Assembly: GCF_026151205.1 (NCBI RefSeq)
Contig: NC_087072.1
Location: 11,198,169 to 11,262,168, forward strand
Direction: 5' to 3'
Source of the DNA: Bolinopsis microptera
Taxonomy: Eukaryota; Ctenophora; Tentaculata; Lobata; Bolinopsidae
Length of the DNA stretch: 64,000 bases
Position numbers and translations under genes: made by a program. Position 1 is the stretch's first letter; the number at the start of each line of letters is the position of its first letter. The notes beneath the pieces were generated by a model. The model was not told the origin of the DNA. It did not search any database and saw only the letters and a program-made list of their open reading frames with translations. Of the stretch, positions 1-12,210 are shown in pieces.

Positions 1-3000
1 GTGTTTTGTTTAAAAATATCCAGTTGATGGGATTCGATTTCATAATCGTGTGAGCAGGAACATTTCGTTGACTTTAGTGTCTTACAGTCATATCGATCTT
101 TTAGATGCCCCAATGGATCGAATATATATTATATATTATAAGTAAGTAATTTAGTAGGAATAATTTAGAAATGTTATGCTTGTATAGAAATTAATCGAAT
201 TTGTAGGGTTTTATTTGATTTGTGCTCCTATAGCATTATGCACTGGCCAGTATTTACTTACTTTATGTAGGTTCGGCAGAGATCAAGTGCGCATTATCAA
301 GTACGTTTGGAGATCCCTTTCCATAAGAGAGCTGTTGGTGCTGTTGGTGATGGCGGTATACCCTTCTGTGGGCGGGGTATCACAGAAGCCTTTCAAGAAG
401 CATTTTTTAAGTGGAAATCTGGGCTAAGTATTAGTAGACTGCAAATGTTTTGTTCACAGAGAGAATTGCATGAATTACTCTGTGGTAGTAAATTTAGTAG
501 GTTTTAAAGATTTATTTGAGAGCAGAACTTCATCCTACTAAATAAGATCCGTATTTTTGGCCCACTAAAGGCGAATGCGGCATCTGTGCGACTGTAGTGA
601 GAGAGGCAGGAGGAACATTCAATAAATTAAATAAATCTTCTGGTCTATTACTACGTCTTCGTATAAATATCTGTTAAATATATAAGTTGTAAGCATGTCT
701 CCGTTATTCATTAGGTAAATGTTTATTTGTAATTTATAACGCTATAAAAGCGTCTAAATACTATAAGGACTATAATATTTTTGTGTTGCATTACTTAGCC
801 CTATGTGGTTTTGTACGCTATTTAATGCATATGTTATAATTACCTAAATACCTAATGCGTAAGGTATATTATTTCCTTGTACGGCGGATATTTAAGCGTT
901 TACACAACCACAGATGATTCACAAAACTGCTCGAAGGACCAGTTGTTTATGTTATTCTCAAATCTCGACGGTGAGATCAACGTTTCGTTACTGACCGAAT
1001 TTTTGATTTTTTTAAATTGAATTCGTTGTGTGTGAACGAACTGAGTTTGTAAATATGCCCATAAACCGCATTTTTTGACACCCTAGATAATTCAAATAGC
1101 TTGTTACAGGCAAGCCAGTTCGTCCTCCAAAAACAAACTTAAATAAGTACACAGAATTGAAGCGATCTGCAGTTACAATTACTGTACAAGTTGGCAGACA
1201 GCCGATTTAACAAGATATAACAGAGGAAATAGCCTAGAAATCAAAGGCGCCGACATTAATCACGTGACACAGGTGCAATGCTAATAATAATATAGTGTGC
1301 AAGCAATGCAAGACGCTTCATTTCTATCTACAGGAACTTGGTATGAGATGTGATAATGTGCCAATTTGGGGGTTGAGCGTCAATATTTAAGTTAGTCAAC
1401 TAAATCAGAAGGTGATGATCTGGCTTCTTAGATCATAATTGACGTATGTTAACCAGAAGCAGGTAAATTGACAGACATGTGTCAATTTGATGGTTTGATG
1501 TGCTCAAGTTTCCTAATTTAATTACGTTTTTTCTGAAGGATCTTATTGATTTTTTAGAATCCAGCTTTCTGAGAAATAATATTCTCGCTAGAATAATAAC
1601 TATATTTTTATTCTTTATTGAGTATATTTTTATGTCGGGATATTAATAATTTAATACCAGAGATACGTGAGATTCTCACTTGAAAAGCTTGACTTTTTGG
1701 AGTTCCAATTTTCTGGAACCGGATCTCTCTCAATTTTGAGTTTTAAAGTATAAAATCAAAAATTTTGTTTAATGTGTCAAATCATATCGTTTTTATCTAT
1801 AGTTTCATAATATGAAGTCAAAATCAAGGGTCCCACCAAAAAAGGTTTTGGTGTACATGTCCCCTTTAATAGATCTTTCTTAGGTCTTTTTTTAAAGTCG
1901 GGATATAAATACTAGAATTAATTCATTTATTCATTTATTCAACTCATACATCAACGTATCAATAGCCAGTGCATTAATCACAGAACCTTTTCTTCGCAGC
2001 ACAGATATCATAATCGGACCTAGATTTTGTGGGACGAAGAAGCCAATTATACCTTTTCGGCCTTTATCTCGTGCGTAATACGTATTCGTGATGATAAGAT
2101 AGATATAAAAATCTAACATGTTCGCATCAATCATACTCGTGATATCTTCTCTGGACCCGTAGTATCTTCCTTTGAGACTCTATGCCCGACCGCTGTCGTT
2201 TAGTTAAGAATTAAACTTTGTCGACTTAATAGTTAACCTCTTTTCATCAACGTAACACGTACTCGTGGGTGAGAACAGTGATATTTGTAATCAAGTTAGG
2301 AAGCTCACAATCACATACAAGTAGAACAGATACACACACTTGGTATTGCTAGATTAAAAGTTCCTTTGTTATTGGCAGCCACACCACCCACGCTTCAAGG
2401 TAGTTTACGAGCTAAGTGCTGGGTGGTGCACTTCCGATTGGATTATACAATTTCATTGTGAGACAATTCTTCGTTTCAATGCGCATTCTAATGAGTGATA
2501 GCTGAATCACAAGAGTTGCGAAATTAAATATATTTTAAAGTTAGAGGTTTGATGTATCTTAGATTATAGAGGTCAACTGATTGCTGTTTGTCTCTGAAGT
2601 ATTGTACTTAGCATTCGCAGAATTGATGTCATATCCAATGATCCATTATTGAAGGATTGAAGTTTGTTAATTTTCGTCAAATAAGTTCCCGTTCAAGTAC
2701 TCAAACTAAGATTTGTATTGTATTTATATAATTTTATGTTCAAGTTATTGCTTGGTCATGCTTATAAGAGCTACTCTGACATCAGCAATCTTCATTCTGC
2801 ATCTTTAACGGTGACCGTGTGGACTGTGGATTGTCGATATGAGAGGGTATAAACATTGTTTTTCATCTCATATCAGATGAAATGAAACGCAATTATACCT
2901 TGAAAAGATGATAATATTGTTTCGTGACGGTCTGAACCCAAAAAACCTGGTGCATAGGTTCCTCGACCACTCATCATGATTAGAATCCATAGTTTGATAT

Positions 3001-5668
3001 AATTATCCGTTTTGTAGTGGTGAAAGTTTTTTTTTCATTTCATTTAATTTTATACATATTCAGTATTAATTGCTTAGTTACCATAGTAATCCTCATTTCT
3101 GATTGGTTGCACATTTCTCCTACCCTTTTCCGGTTCTCCGATCATCTATAAATTAGAACAAGGCTAGAACATTGACCTCATGGACCCCATCACACAGTCG
3201 TAAAGCACCGTCTAGTTATGACAGTATAGACTGTGTTACGCAATCTATTCCCTTTAATAACACCTCACGTACCGTCTACCTAGAGTCTTACTATCATAGA
3301 TATAACAAAAGAAACTAAGGAGTTACGGGGTTCACATATCTAGTGTTGCCCAGTAGCAGTGCCGTGCTTATTTATTGATCCCAAAAATTTCTATTCTTGA
3401 CCTAACTTTTGTAAGAAACTAATGATTTGGAGGTCTCGGTGCAATTGTATGTAACTTCTTCCAGTGAATAAACTCAACCACCTGAACAGAAAAAATATGA
3501 GACAATACGATGGAATGTGTCGAACAAAGTGGAGGCACGTCATGTGTCCTACCATTGTAACTTGTTGACTTGTTTGTACCCTACTATTCTTCCTTTTCAA
3601 CCTTACTTTCGTAACACTACTTTCGCTTCGTTTGTAAAGTTGTAACCCCATTTCGCACCAAAGGGATAAAAATAGGTCTCGTTTTGTGGTTGGTGATAAC
3701 GATGGACGAGATGCCATCGGACCTGATTCAGCGGTAGTCAGTTTGTATGAAATAATACTTGCAATTGACCAAAAGTTGAGGAATAAATGGGCAAAAGGGG
3801 CATCATTTTCCGGTCAGAAATATTTTATTTTTTTTATGTTGACTGAAAATTTAAATTTAGCTGAAATATAGCTGTGCTCCGAATAGGTTATAGGACGGCG
3901 ATGTTTATTCTCATCACAACTTTAAAGATTTAGCTGTTTTAGCTGCAAATTTGCATTGCCCATTTGACCAAAAGTTGAGGAATAAATGCCCCCCTCCCCT
4001 CTAGTATTTCCAAAACCTCTCCCCTAATATACTTGGTTGCTCTCCCCTTATACTAATACCGAATACGTAATATAAGATCAATCCTATGTGGTTGTAACCA
4101 GTGCAATTGAAGTCTGTAGTTGTGCTGTCTACATAATACAATATCTAGACTACCGGTTTGACCCAGCTAAAGTGTTAAAATTTGTAACCCGCACGGACAT
4201 GTTATAAACTCAACTAATGAGTGGTCCAGGGTCATAATTTCGTAATTATATCACAAAACATTACTAATATATACGAAATGTTACTAATATAGTGCCACAA
4301 TCCTAGTCATCACGAGCGAGGGGCTAATCTCCCAAATTTGATGTTTCAGTTTGTTGCATGTGGTAGATAGGGGGGGGGGGGGGGGGCAATGGCATAAATG
4401 TCAGTTTGAACAAACATTTTAGCCATCTACGCCATAAAAATCTATGCCATTTTATGCCATTGATACCCAGAATAGAAAGCAAAGAAATTGCCATAATGTT
4501 CATACTCATTGGATTATTCGTCATTTGATAATTACTTCTTTGGAGTCCACTGTCTCTGAATTATACGGAATGCATGATAATTTCTCCTACCATTCATACT
4601 TTAGTAAGTCAGTAGGAGCTGCTCTACCAATCGCGAAAATCAATGTTCGGTGAATCAACACGAGCATCTAACAAACACACTGGAATTGCACGTGGTTGGC
4701 CCTTCATTAACGTTCCGCTTATAAATGAGGCACGCACTACAGACTACAGTAACCTGGATGCCATTTCCCCTAGACATATGTTTTGCCAGCGGCCAAAAAT
4801 CAAGTTGGCCAAGGATTTTATGATAGAGTTGTATCTAACTAAAATGTGGATGGTTATTTGTTGGAAATCAGTAGGATTATGATGGTTCTAGAAATGGGCA
4901 TGGTGATCGTGAGGAATCAGGAAGACTGATCGTCCGTGGTAATCTTTATGATTTAATTAATCGCTAGACAATTTTGTAATCTTTTCAAGCCAATTTTCCC
5001 TGTACAGGTGTACGCACTTTACTACTTACTTGGAAATGATAATTAACATAGTAAAGTTGAGAGCAATTTCTAAATCATGCTAAATAGATCAATCTAACTG
5101 TTCTCAACTTTTGACCGCTCAAACGCCGTTACAGTCGTACTTTGGGTGGAATAATCTGTATTTATCGCCATTATGGCAATGTCTAATGCTGCCATCTCAA
5201 AAACATGTCTTTCTATCTTAAAATGTGTCTTACAACACAGTTAGAAAGGACCCAACGATTGCAACTGGAACTCTGTCCTCATTCATAAACGATCCAGGGC
5301 TGGAGCTATCGCGCACAGTACTGATTCTACATGACAACGACTGCAGTAATTGCAAACATAACGACGTCCAACAGACATAGCAATATGTTAATTAAGATGC
5401 AGATAGTTTCATATAGAAGGGGTTCCCTATCAAACTACAGTGTTATTGTTACCCCGGTTATCTCGTTATATCTTACCAGTTTGGAAGTCGTCCCGCTGTC
5501 ACACCCAGGAAATTGTTTGCCGCATTCTCTGAAATATTTCTCATCTTAGCTTACTCAGGCACTCCTTAAAATTAAGACCAAGTCACGTCCATCATTTCAT
5601 CAGGCCCAGGGTCAATCTTATAATGATTAAATTAGGGTAAATTAGGGTAAATTAAATGAGATAATTAC
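1..5668. other. Long AT-rich stretch without a supported gene
   Basis: I found no convincing exon series, RNA gene or complete element here. Short open frames exist but lack family features or a matching splice context. Further 3' exons of the minus-strand FHA gene could lie here, but none could be placed in phase with confidence. Notable minor features are a 17-base G run at 4370-4386 and a short direct repeat of ATTAGGGTAA near 5632-5655. Confidence 0.5.
4370..4386. repeat. Homopolymer G tract (17 bases)
   Basis: An uninterrupted run of G is followed by CAATGGCATAAA. A loosely inverted ATGCCATTTTATGCCATTG lies about 80 bases downstream, so this might be one end of a degraded inverted-repeat element like the G-ended elements at 42287 and 51837. 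No C run or target duplication is visible on the other side. Confidence 0.6.
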
Positions 5669-7369
5669 CGTGAATGTAGTTGTAGGTGGCTTTAGTGTCG
5701 CCTAACAGTAACTCCGCTCTGTCGGGCAACTCATACACCACATTGGGACGCAATAACAACTGATAAAACAACATGTTACATTAGTCTGCAGTACAACAAC
5801 ATTTTACATTAGTCTGCTATTTGTTACTTTTAAATTGTCATATAATTTGTAACTTTAATTCGTTTGATGAACTAAACTATCAAATGGATATTAAAGTTAA
5901 AAGTTATAAGTTGGACACCACGAATTTTAAAATTATAACTCCATAAACAAGATCTTATGATTAGGTAAATGCATGTTTTTGTGGTTTTTATTGACCAGAT
6001 TTTGTAATTTCATGAATCATGCTGCTTGCTTGTCAGTTTATCTTTGGCAGATAACGGGTTCGGTATTCCTGGTATTTAATCAAGAACGGTATCATAACCT
6101 AGTTATTAACCTATCACAGCAGGTTGTCTTAATCATTGGCGTGTTGACAATTTTGCGTGACATTTCAATTTGCCAAAGCTTTCAAAAAACGACCATAACT
6201 TGATTTTGAGAGTCGATTTCCTAAGTAGTTATGCTATGTAGTTTTGATCATTCGAAATCGAGAGGTAATCCTTCAGTGCAGCCTAAACACGAAGTTCGAA
6301 AAAGGATAATTTTTTCAATAATCCCGAAAGAGAAAAATTCGGAGTATTTTCCTTGAACCCTTCAGCCGCCTCCCCTGAATTTCTGGATGAAATATGAATC
6401 CACACGAACAAATTCCATTTCATCTATTGGGGGAAAGAGAGCTTTTGAACAAGCTTTAATTTTCAAAAAACATACTAATGAAATATCAAACGTGCCAATA
6501 ATCCTGACGCCCTGTTGTAAGCTATATCAAAAGCTTGCAATGAGCACAAGTTTTTGAGGAGCAAATCTTAAAGTGATAGGTAATATCCTTGGGAACCGCT
6601 GAAAGTCATTACTTACCCCGCCTCGTTTAGTCTTGTTCCTGCTGCCTAGATCAGTAATAAGATGGCTTCCTCCCTCGTATTCTATCTGGACGTGCTGCTT
6701 TGATAATGTCTGAAATTGGGTATAAATTTTATTATTGTCTGAATTTATAATATTGATTTCGCCACAAAGATTTTTAGGCCAGTCGAAATTTCAGTCTCTT
6801 GACTAATTTGGCTGGGTGAAGAACTGTAAAAACAGTTAAGATGTTAGATTGATACATACATGATATAGACGATGCGATTCTATCAATTTTGGCTCCGGAA
6901 AAAGTTATTACAATATCCGTGATTTTCTCTGTTTTTAATTCAATATTTCGGAGCTTTAAGGCTACAAATTTCAGCTGAAAACAATTTCAATGTCGTGATT
7001 GTTTACTTTTAACAGTCAGTTAGATAAAGTGAGAAATTAATGAATCATAGAAACAAACCTTTGCCCGAACTTGAAGTGACACTCCATTTCCACGTCCAAT
7101 CACATATTGGTTGCCTGAAATATTATAAAATAATCATTAATCATACTTATAAATTAATAAATAAATTATCATATTTATTTACACGCTTGGACATATAAAT
7201 GCCCAAAAGAAGATGTACATTTAAGACATTCAAGCGAGACTTAATATGAAATTACTAAAATTATGCACTTATCACAAATGGTTTGGAAAAATAGCATGTT
7301 TAACTTACTCTGTTCCACACATTTAAGCGTGACCCACCCGCCATTAAGATCAGCAAATGGCGGGGAAGA
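5669..7369 (-). CDS. FHA-domain protein gene, partial (four exons)
   Basis: Four minus-strand exons were found by eye: 7309-7369, 7059-7114, 6617-6709 and 5669-5759. Each has AG before and GT after it, and their lengths (61, 56, 93 and 91 nt) keep one open frame of about 100 residues. The product reads as a forkhead-associated (FHA) phosphopeptide-binding domain: strand GGWVTLKCVE, the YVIGRG motif, LSKQHVQIEYEGG (conserved S and H), DLGSRNKT, and a final LRPNVVYELPDRAELLLGD strand. FHA domains bind phosphothreonine and often occur in DNA-damage and signalling proteins. The SKQH and LRPNVVYEL parts recall MDC1-like FHA domains, but that assignment is inference. The first exon with its start codon and the exons after the FHA domain were not found. 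The acceptor of the 7309-7369 exon has a weak pyrimidine tract. The gene lies head to head with the SLC18B1-like gene. Confidence 0.72.
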
Positions 7370-8616
7370 CTATTGATATAAGCCGGGTAGGAAGACGTAA
7401 GTAAGTCATAACATATTAACATCAGTAATTATCTGTTATAATTTTTGATTTAGATATTATATTAACGTTTACAGGTCAGTACAGGTTACTATTGAAGTTT
7501 AAATGTCTGTAATGGACAGTTGGATAAACGCACGGCATATCGTTTCCGATTATTTCTTAAATACTCCACCCTCCATTTGCTATTTCCTTCATCGAGATTT
7601 TGACAAGATGGAAAGCATTTGAGCGGCCACTATCAAGTAGAATATTCTTTTTATCTTGAAGAACGTAACAAGCTTGCCCACAAAACTGGGTCGACCGATC
7701 ACCAAGATATGGTTTGTTATTTTTTATGTGGGTCGATTCCATTGAGTACCTTTTTCGAGGATTTACTTTTTTTCTTCAATGTACATCAGTTTCTACATTC
7801 TTTTTTAATTGACGATCAGTTTTAAGGTGCTCTCATACATCGAATGTAAGAGATATTCATTATTCAGTTACCTGGATATATCAGAAGTCGTTGCTCTTTA
7901 ATAGCGAATACCGCCACCTGTAATGGAAGTGAATCGTAAAAACATTTATTGAAGATTTTAAATATATATATAATACGTAATTTTCACTCCAGGAATACTC
8001 AACACATAGCAGTTGTGAATGTAATGCATTGCATCGCATTGTGTAGCCAGCATACCATCGCTTTCTTTTTTGATAATTGTAGCTCATTGAAACGTTCACA
8101 CACGGCAGCCTTCTTATGAGGGACGATGGAAGTAACTACAACATGGAAAACCGCAAGGTAGCGGAAATAAAATTAGACGTGGAGATCGAATAACGTTTTA
8201 AAGATCAAAATATAAGTTTCCAATAAAAAATTTGTCATCGTTCAAAGTTTTGAAGGGAAACCTTTTGACTCTCTTGACAATTTACGAGAATTTTCAGTCA
8301 CGGAAAGATCGGTCGATATTGTTGTGTCTGATTTTTGTGATAGTAAGAAATGCTCTAATTGTGGAGGGTAATTAAGTCTAATTTGCGCATTCACCCCTCA
8401 CGGCTCACAGTCACTTGCACTTCTCAGTTTAAGGCATGTATTTCTTTCTTTACTGTACATAGTATAATGTGTATACGTACCTCTTAGCATATATCATTTT
8501 GTTTATCTGATTGTCCAGGATATTGTAAGCTATAAGTTAAGACCCAAGTTAATTATACCATCTTCTGACAGCCAATAAATGTCGAACCGAATCTGACCCA
8601 GAGTACAAGGGTACTC
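7370..8616. other. Region between the divergent FHA and SLC18B1-like genes
   Basis: This AT-rich stretch separates the minus-strand FHA exons from the start codon of the transporter at 8617. It should hold the 5' exon of the FHA gene and promoters for both genes, but I could not pick out a convincing TATA box, start exon or repeat. Confidence 0.45.
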
Positions 8617-11101
8617 ATGTTCTACGATGAGGTGAGTTTTCTGTCCAGTGATTGTTTTCGAGTTTTTAAGGATTACCCTAAAACTTTGTTCATTATTCTA
8701 TTACGTGTTAATACACTGACGGTTCTTTTGACTTACGGGGTTATTTTCTTTATCCCCGGCACTTTCGTCAAGTTCCTGTGTCCTGTTCCAAGAAAGATCA
8801 CAGACTTGTGTATCATTTTCCATTCTTTGTGGCTAACTAGCGGTAACTGAGCAAATAACCGTATACTTGCTTCATTGGACCATACCTATTAGAGATTATA
8901 TGTTGTTAGTTGCTGCCTAAATTTACAAACTTTATTCTTCAGCAACCAGAACAAAATAATGAAATTCAGAAGGCAGGAAAGTCAGATAAGTGGAAGAAAG
9001 CACTGTTTGCCTTCTGTTTCCTTACAATAACAACCCAGTACTTCTTTTTCACCATGCCTCTAGCGTTTTTGGTCAATGAACTTATTGAGGTGAGATTTTT
9101 CACAGCTTTCCATTCAAAATGAATAAAGATGTAGTTTTATATAATTTAAACATATATATAAATAACGGAACTGTACATTGATATTACCACCTAAACACAG
9201 CAAATAACAAATACATGCCTCTAGAAGATAGATGTAACTATAACACCATCTCTAGGTTTGGAAACACAACAAGATAACGTCCGGGAGCATTGTTGGCGCA
9301 TTCTCCTTCTCCCTAGCCGGTGCTGCATTGCTCTCCAATAGATTCACCAGATGTATCCAGCCTAGGCAGACCTTACTTCTCACAGTTATTGTGTTAACAC
9401 TATCTGCTCCCATATTTTTCGTCAAGTTTGACAAAACAGCCTTTGTCATTGTTCTGTTCATCACAAGAATGATACAGGGTTTTGTCATTGGGTTATGTGG
9501 TGGGTGACATTAATGATATACCGAATCGAACAATTTATCATCATTAATGGCTAAGGTCACTTTTCTTTTCTTCTTCAGAAGTAACTATTGACAAAACAGA
9601 ATCTTAAAACTAAGTGCTAACATATTTCATGTTTCAGAGCCTCAGCTTATGTCAGTTATGACATCATTGTATCCAGAGAGGCTAGGATTCGTGACCGGAT
9701 CTTTTGAGCTTGCAGCTAGCATATCATCTACAGTGGGCCCTCTTTTGGGTGGCTTTATCTATCAAAATCATGGTTTTGCAGTCGCCTCCACAATTCCATG
9801 TTAGTATTATTTTGTATGGTACAACTATAAACGTTTTTAAAGAATCAAATATCTCACTTCTAGACATAGCTGACTGCATGCAGACTATTTTCTGATTTAA
9901 ACTAGATAAAATTGATTAAAACAGATTTAGCAAGTTTGACAATGTTGAGTTTTACCAACCAGGTGTATTCAACCTATTTGCTAGCATTGGAGGACTGATA
10001 CTCTTGAGTCCTAGTGTGATGTATGATCAACCAGACTCCGATTCAGAAGACAGTCAACCTACCAGAACAGATCAAGAACGAACAACAATTGCATCACTGT
10101 TCATCCTGCCAGTTGTTCTTCTAGGGATGTTCTCAGAGACTCTAGTATCCATGATTGTGAACACAATAGAGTCCTTCTACCCTAACTTTTACAGCGTGAT
10201 TTTTAACAAACAAGAAGGTTATGTTGGTGCTGTTCTTGCCATAGCAGGACTAATGTATTGCATAGCAACTGTAACAGCAGGTACAAGATATCATATTTGA
10301 CATTGGGATTAACATTTTTAGTTGGCTACTTAAAATAAATCATGGATCACCAATTACAATTGTTAATGAAACCATGACTCTGATTCTAAAAAGCTTTAAC
10401 TGGTCGTTTTCAGGAATGTTAGTAGACAAAGAAGTTCCGAGGAAGACAATGATATTCAGTGGCATGGCTATGATGATATGTGGCTGTTTAGCGATTGACC
10501 AGGAGTTTATAAAAAGCAGTGCAGTTTGGGCAGCAATTATGCTATCAGTTATTGACTTCGGCAGTGGCTTGACTCAGGTATGCATCAAGATTTATTATTA
10601 CCAAAACCAGCTAATGTAAACGCCATAGTTAATTAATTCCCAAATAGCTTCTGTTTTGGATACAAGTTACAGTAAGCTTTCTTTCAATAATTCTATTGTC
10701 TGAGAAATGAAGTTTAAAATGCTAGAGTGTGGACTGTGGAATAATATAAAGTCAAGACCAAATTCAATTGGTTAATTAAAGTTCATTTTCAGATCAGTAT
10801 TCTACCTTGCTTGATAGTTCAGTATCAGTACATTACGCATGTTTCAAGGGAAACTAGTTCCTGTCAAATGAGTGGACTCTTTCGAGCGGCTTACTTCACA
10901 GGGGCATTCTTTGGGCCCGTTATTGGAGGATTTATGTTGGAATTCATGAGCTACCAAAATGCCTACATTGTTCTCGCTGGTGTACTTCTAGCAAATTTAG
11001 CAATTTTGGCTGCAGTTGAATTAATATTCCCACATACAATAGAAATTCCATCAGACAGACAGGGATCTTATGAAAATTTAGATTCAGTCAATTCAGATTA
11101 G
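8617..11101 (+). CDS. SLC18B1: SLC18B1-like MFS transporter, complete copy 1
   Basis: Seven exons join in one frame: 8617-8631 (MFYDE), 8943-9089, 9256-9499, 9638-9799, 9963-10280, 10414-10577 and 10793-11101, each flanked by AG and GT. The total is 1359 nt including the stop, so 452 residues, close to the usual length of the family. The protein is a major facilitator: a cytosolic N-terminus (GKSDKWKKA) leads into membrane helices such as FAFCFLTITTQYFFFTMPLA. It also has STVGPLLGGFIYQNHGF in the N-terminal half, an acidic loop with DSDSEDSQ, and FRAAYFTGAFFGPVIGGF in the C-terminal half. SLC18B1 is a vesicular polyamine transporter related to VMAT and VAChT; the substrate here is inferred from family only. 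The tiny first exon is supported by its ATG, a consensus donor, matching phase and the resulting length. A second copy lies 20 kb downstream. Confidence 0.85.
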
Positions 11102-11984
11102 CTAAGGGAACGTTCTCATGTTTTGTATTTTTGTTTGTGCCATTTTCAGACCCCCTCCATAACTACACACAGGCATAGCTACAGTGTGGAAAAGACACTA
11201 GCATTTCTAAATCCCACAACTCTACCTCCCACTGGTCCATATGCAGCTAAAAAACATGTGAACAATCCCTTACCCATTAATTTATTTGCTGACATGTGTT
11301 ATGTTACAATGTTTTAAATTGATTCTACAATTTTCTGTTAATTCACCCGTCTAAATTTAAAGGTTGTCAGAAATGAGGCATAATGCAATGTTAAGAGATT
11401 GAATGTAAAGAGATTGAACCCTGAAACCAAATCGTAAGTGATTCTGAGTAGACAACCACTTCAATATTTTAAGGTTGCACTGCTGTGATCATCCATGCTG
11501 GACGCAGTGCAGTGGCATAACGTTGCCTGTAGGAGTAGAGCAAAGTGAAGTAAAGTAAAAAGTATGACACCACATTATCACGCATCTGTAGCTGTGCAAA
11601 GGATCATCACACTATATGAAAAAATATATTAATACTTTTCAGTGGAACGGAAATGTATAAATTAGAGAATCCATTAAGAACGATGCTGCATGTAGTCAGC
11701 TACTGCAGGATAAAAATGTAAAATAAACAATGGGAAATGGTATAGATTAGTTGAACCCCCTTTCCTCATCATATCAGTGAGAATATATCAAGAAAACAAC
11801 AATTTCAAGAAACCAACAATTTTATTTAGTATCAATTAAAGCAAAAAATATATATTTTATATATTGTCAGGGGCCTTTTATATATTATATTTGAGTATAA
11901 CATATTTTACCTTATAATTAACCATCACTCCCATCTAGGAAGTACTATGTATTTGTGATGTAATTGAGATCGTGGTCATAGGGA
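11102..11984. other. 3' flank of transporter copy 1
   Basis: This stretch after the stop codon is shared with copy 2 and carries no further gene. At 11513-11536 it holds CAGTGGCATAACGTTGCCTG, which matches the right inverted end of the hAT-like element of copy 2. The aligned stretch of copy 2 (33621-33845) keeps more of that element, so this is a remnant of an old insertion with most of it lost. Confidence 0.6.
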
Positions 11985-12210
11985 GGGAAGTTACAGTTTT
12001 ATTGCATCAAAAATATCCATCACAACCGAAGACACAGCCGATTAAAATGTATCTCGCACTGAATAAGTGAACACAACGTAATCACCATAAAATGACGTTC
12101 CAATAATTATAGCACGTTCACGTGCACGTTCAACGCCGTTACGATTGTTACTATGCAACTTCCTAATTCTAATCTGATTCGCGCGTGGGCGGTCGTACAG
12201 AAAGGCTCCG
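11985..12210. repeat. Dispersed repeat family (about 200 bp), copy a
   Basis: The succession ATATCCATCACAACCGAAGA, then a GTTACTATGCAACTTCC stretch, then CGTGGGCGGTC occurs here, in duplicated copy 2 (34305-34467 continuing at 40889), and at about 50700-50880, with lower identity there. It is an interspersed family of unknown type. The target of the hAT-like insertion in copy 2 lies inside it. Confidence 0.65.

Larger units (their letters stand above)
8714..12210 (+). repeat. Segmental duplication, copy 1
   Basis: From about 8714, inside intron 1 of the transporter, to about 12.2 kb, the sequence aligns in the same orientation with 29263-34467 and then 40889 to about 40960. Introns as well as exons match closely, so this is a recent DNA-level duplication and not a retrocopy. 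This copy keeps the empty sites of several insertions present in copy 2. Confidence 0.88.

Noticed and set aside
215..600. Overlapping open frames followed by AATAAA-like sequences, possibly the last exon of a gene entering from the left
   Set aside because: No recognisable domain, no clear acceptor with matching phase, and AATAAA is expected by chance in such AT-rich DNA.
4370..4470. Complete G-ended inverted element like those at 42287 and 51837
   Set aside because: No matching C run or target duplication downstream; only a weak inverted match.
5120..5330. Further minus-strand exon of the FHA gene
   Set aside because: Every acceptor choice led to an early stop or to a product without FHA-protein features.
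9252..9488. 78-codon minus-strand frame, repeated at 29805-30041
   Set aside because: Exact antisense of a transporter exon; its conservation between the two loci comes from the duplication.
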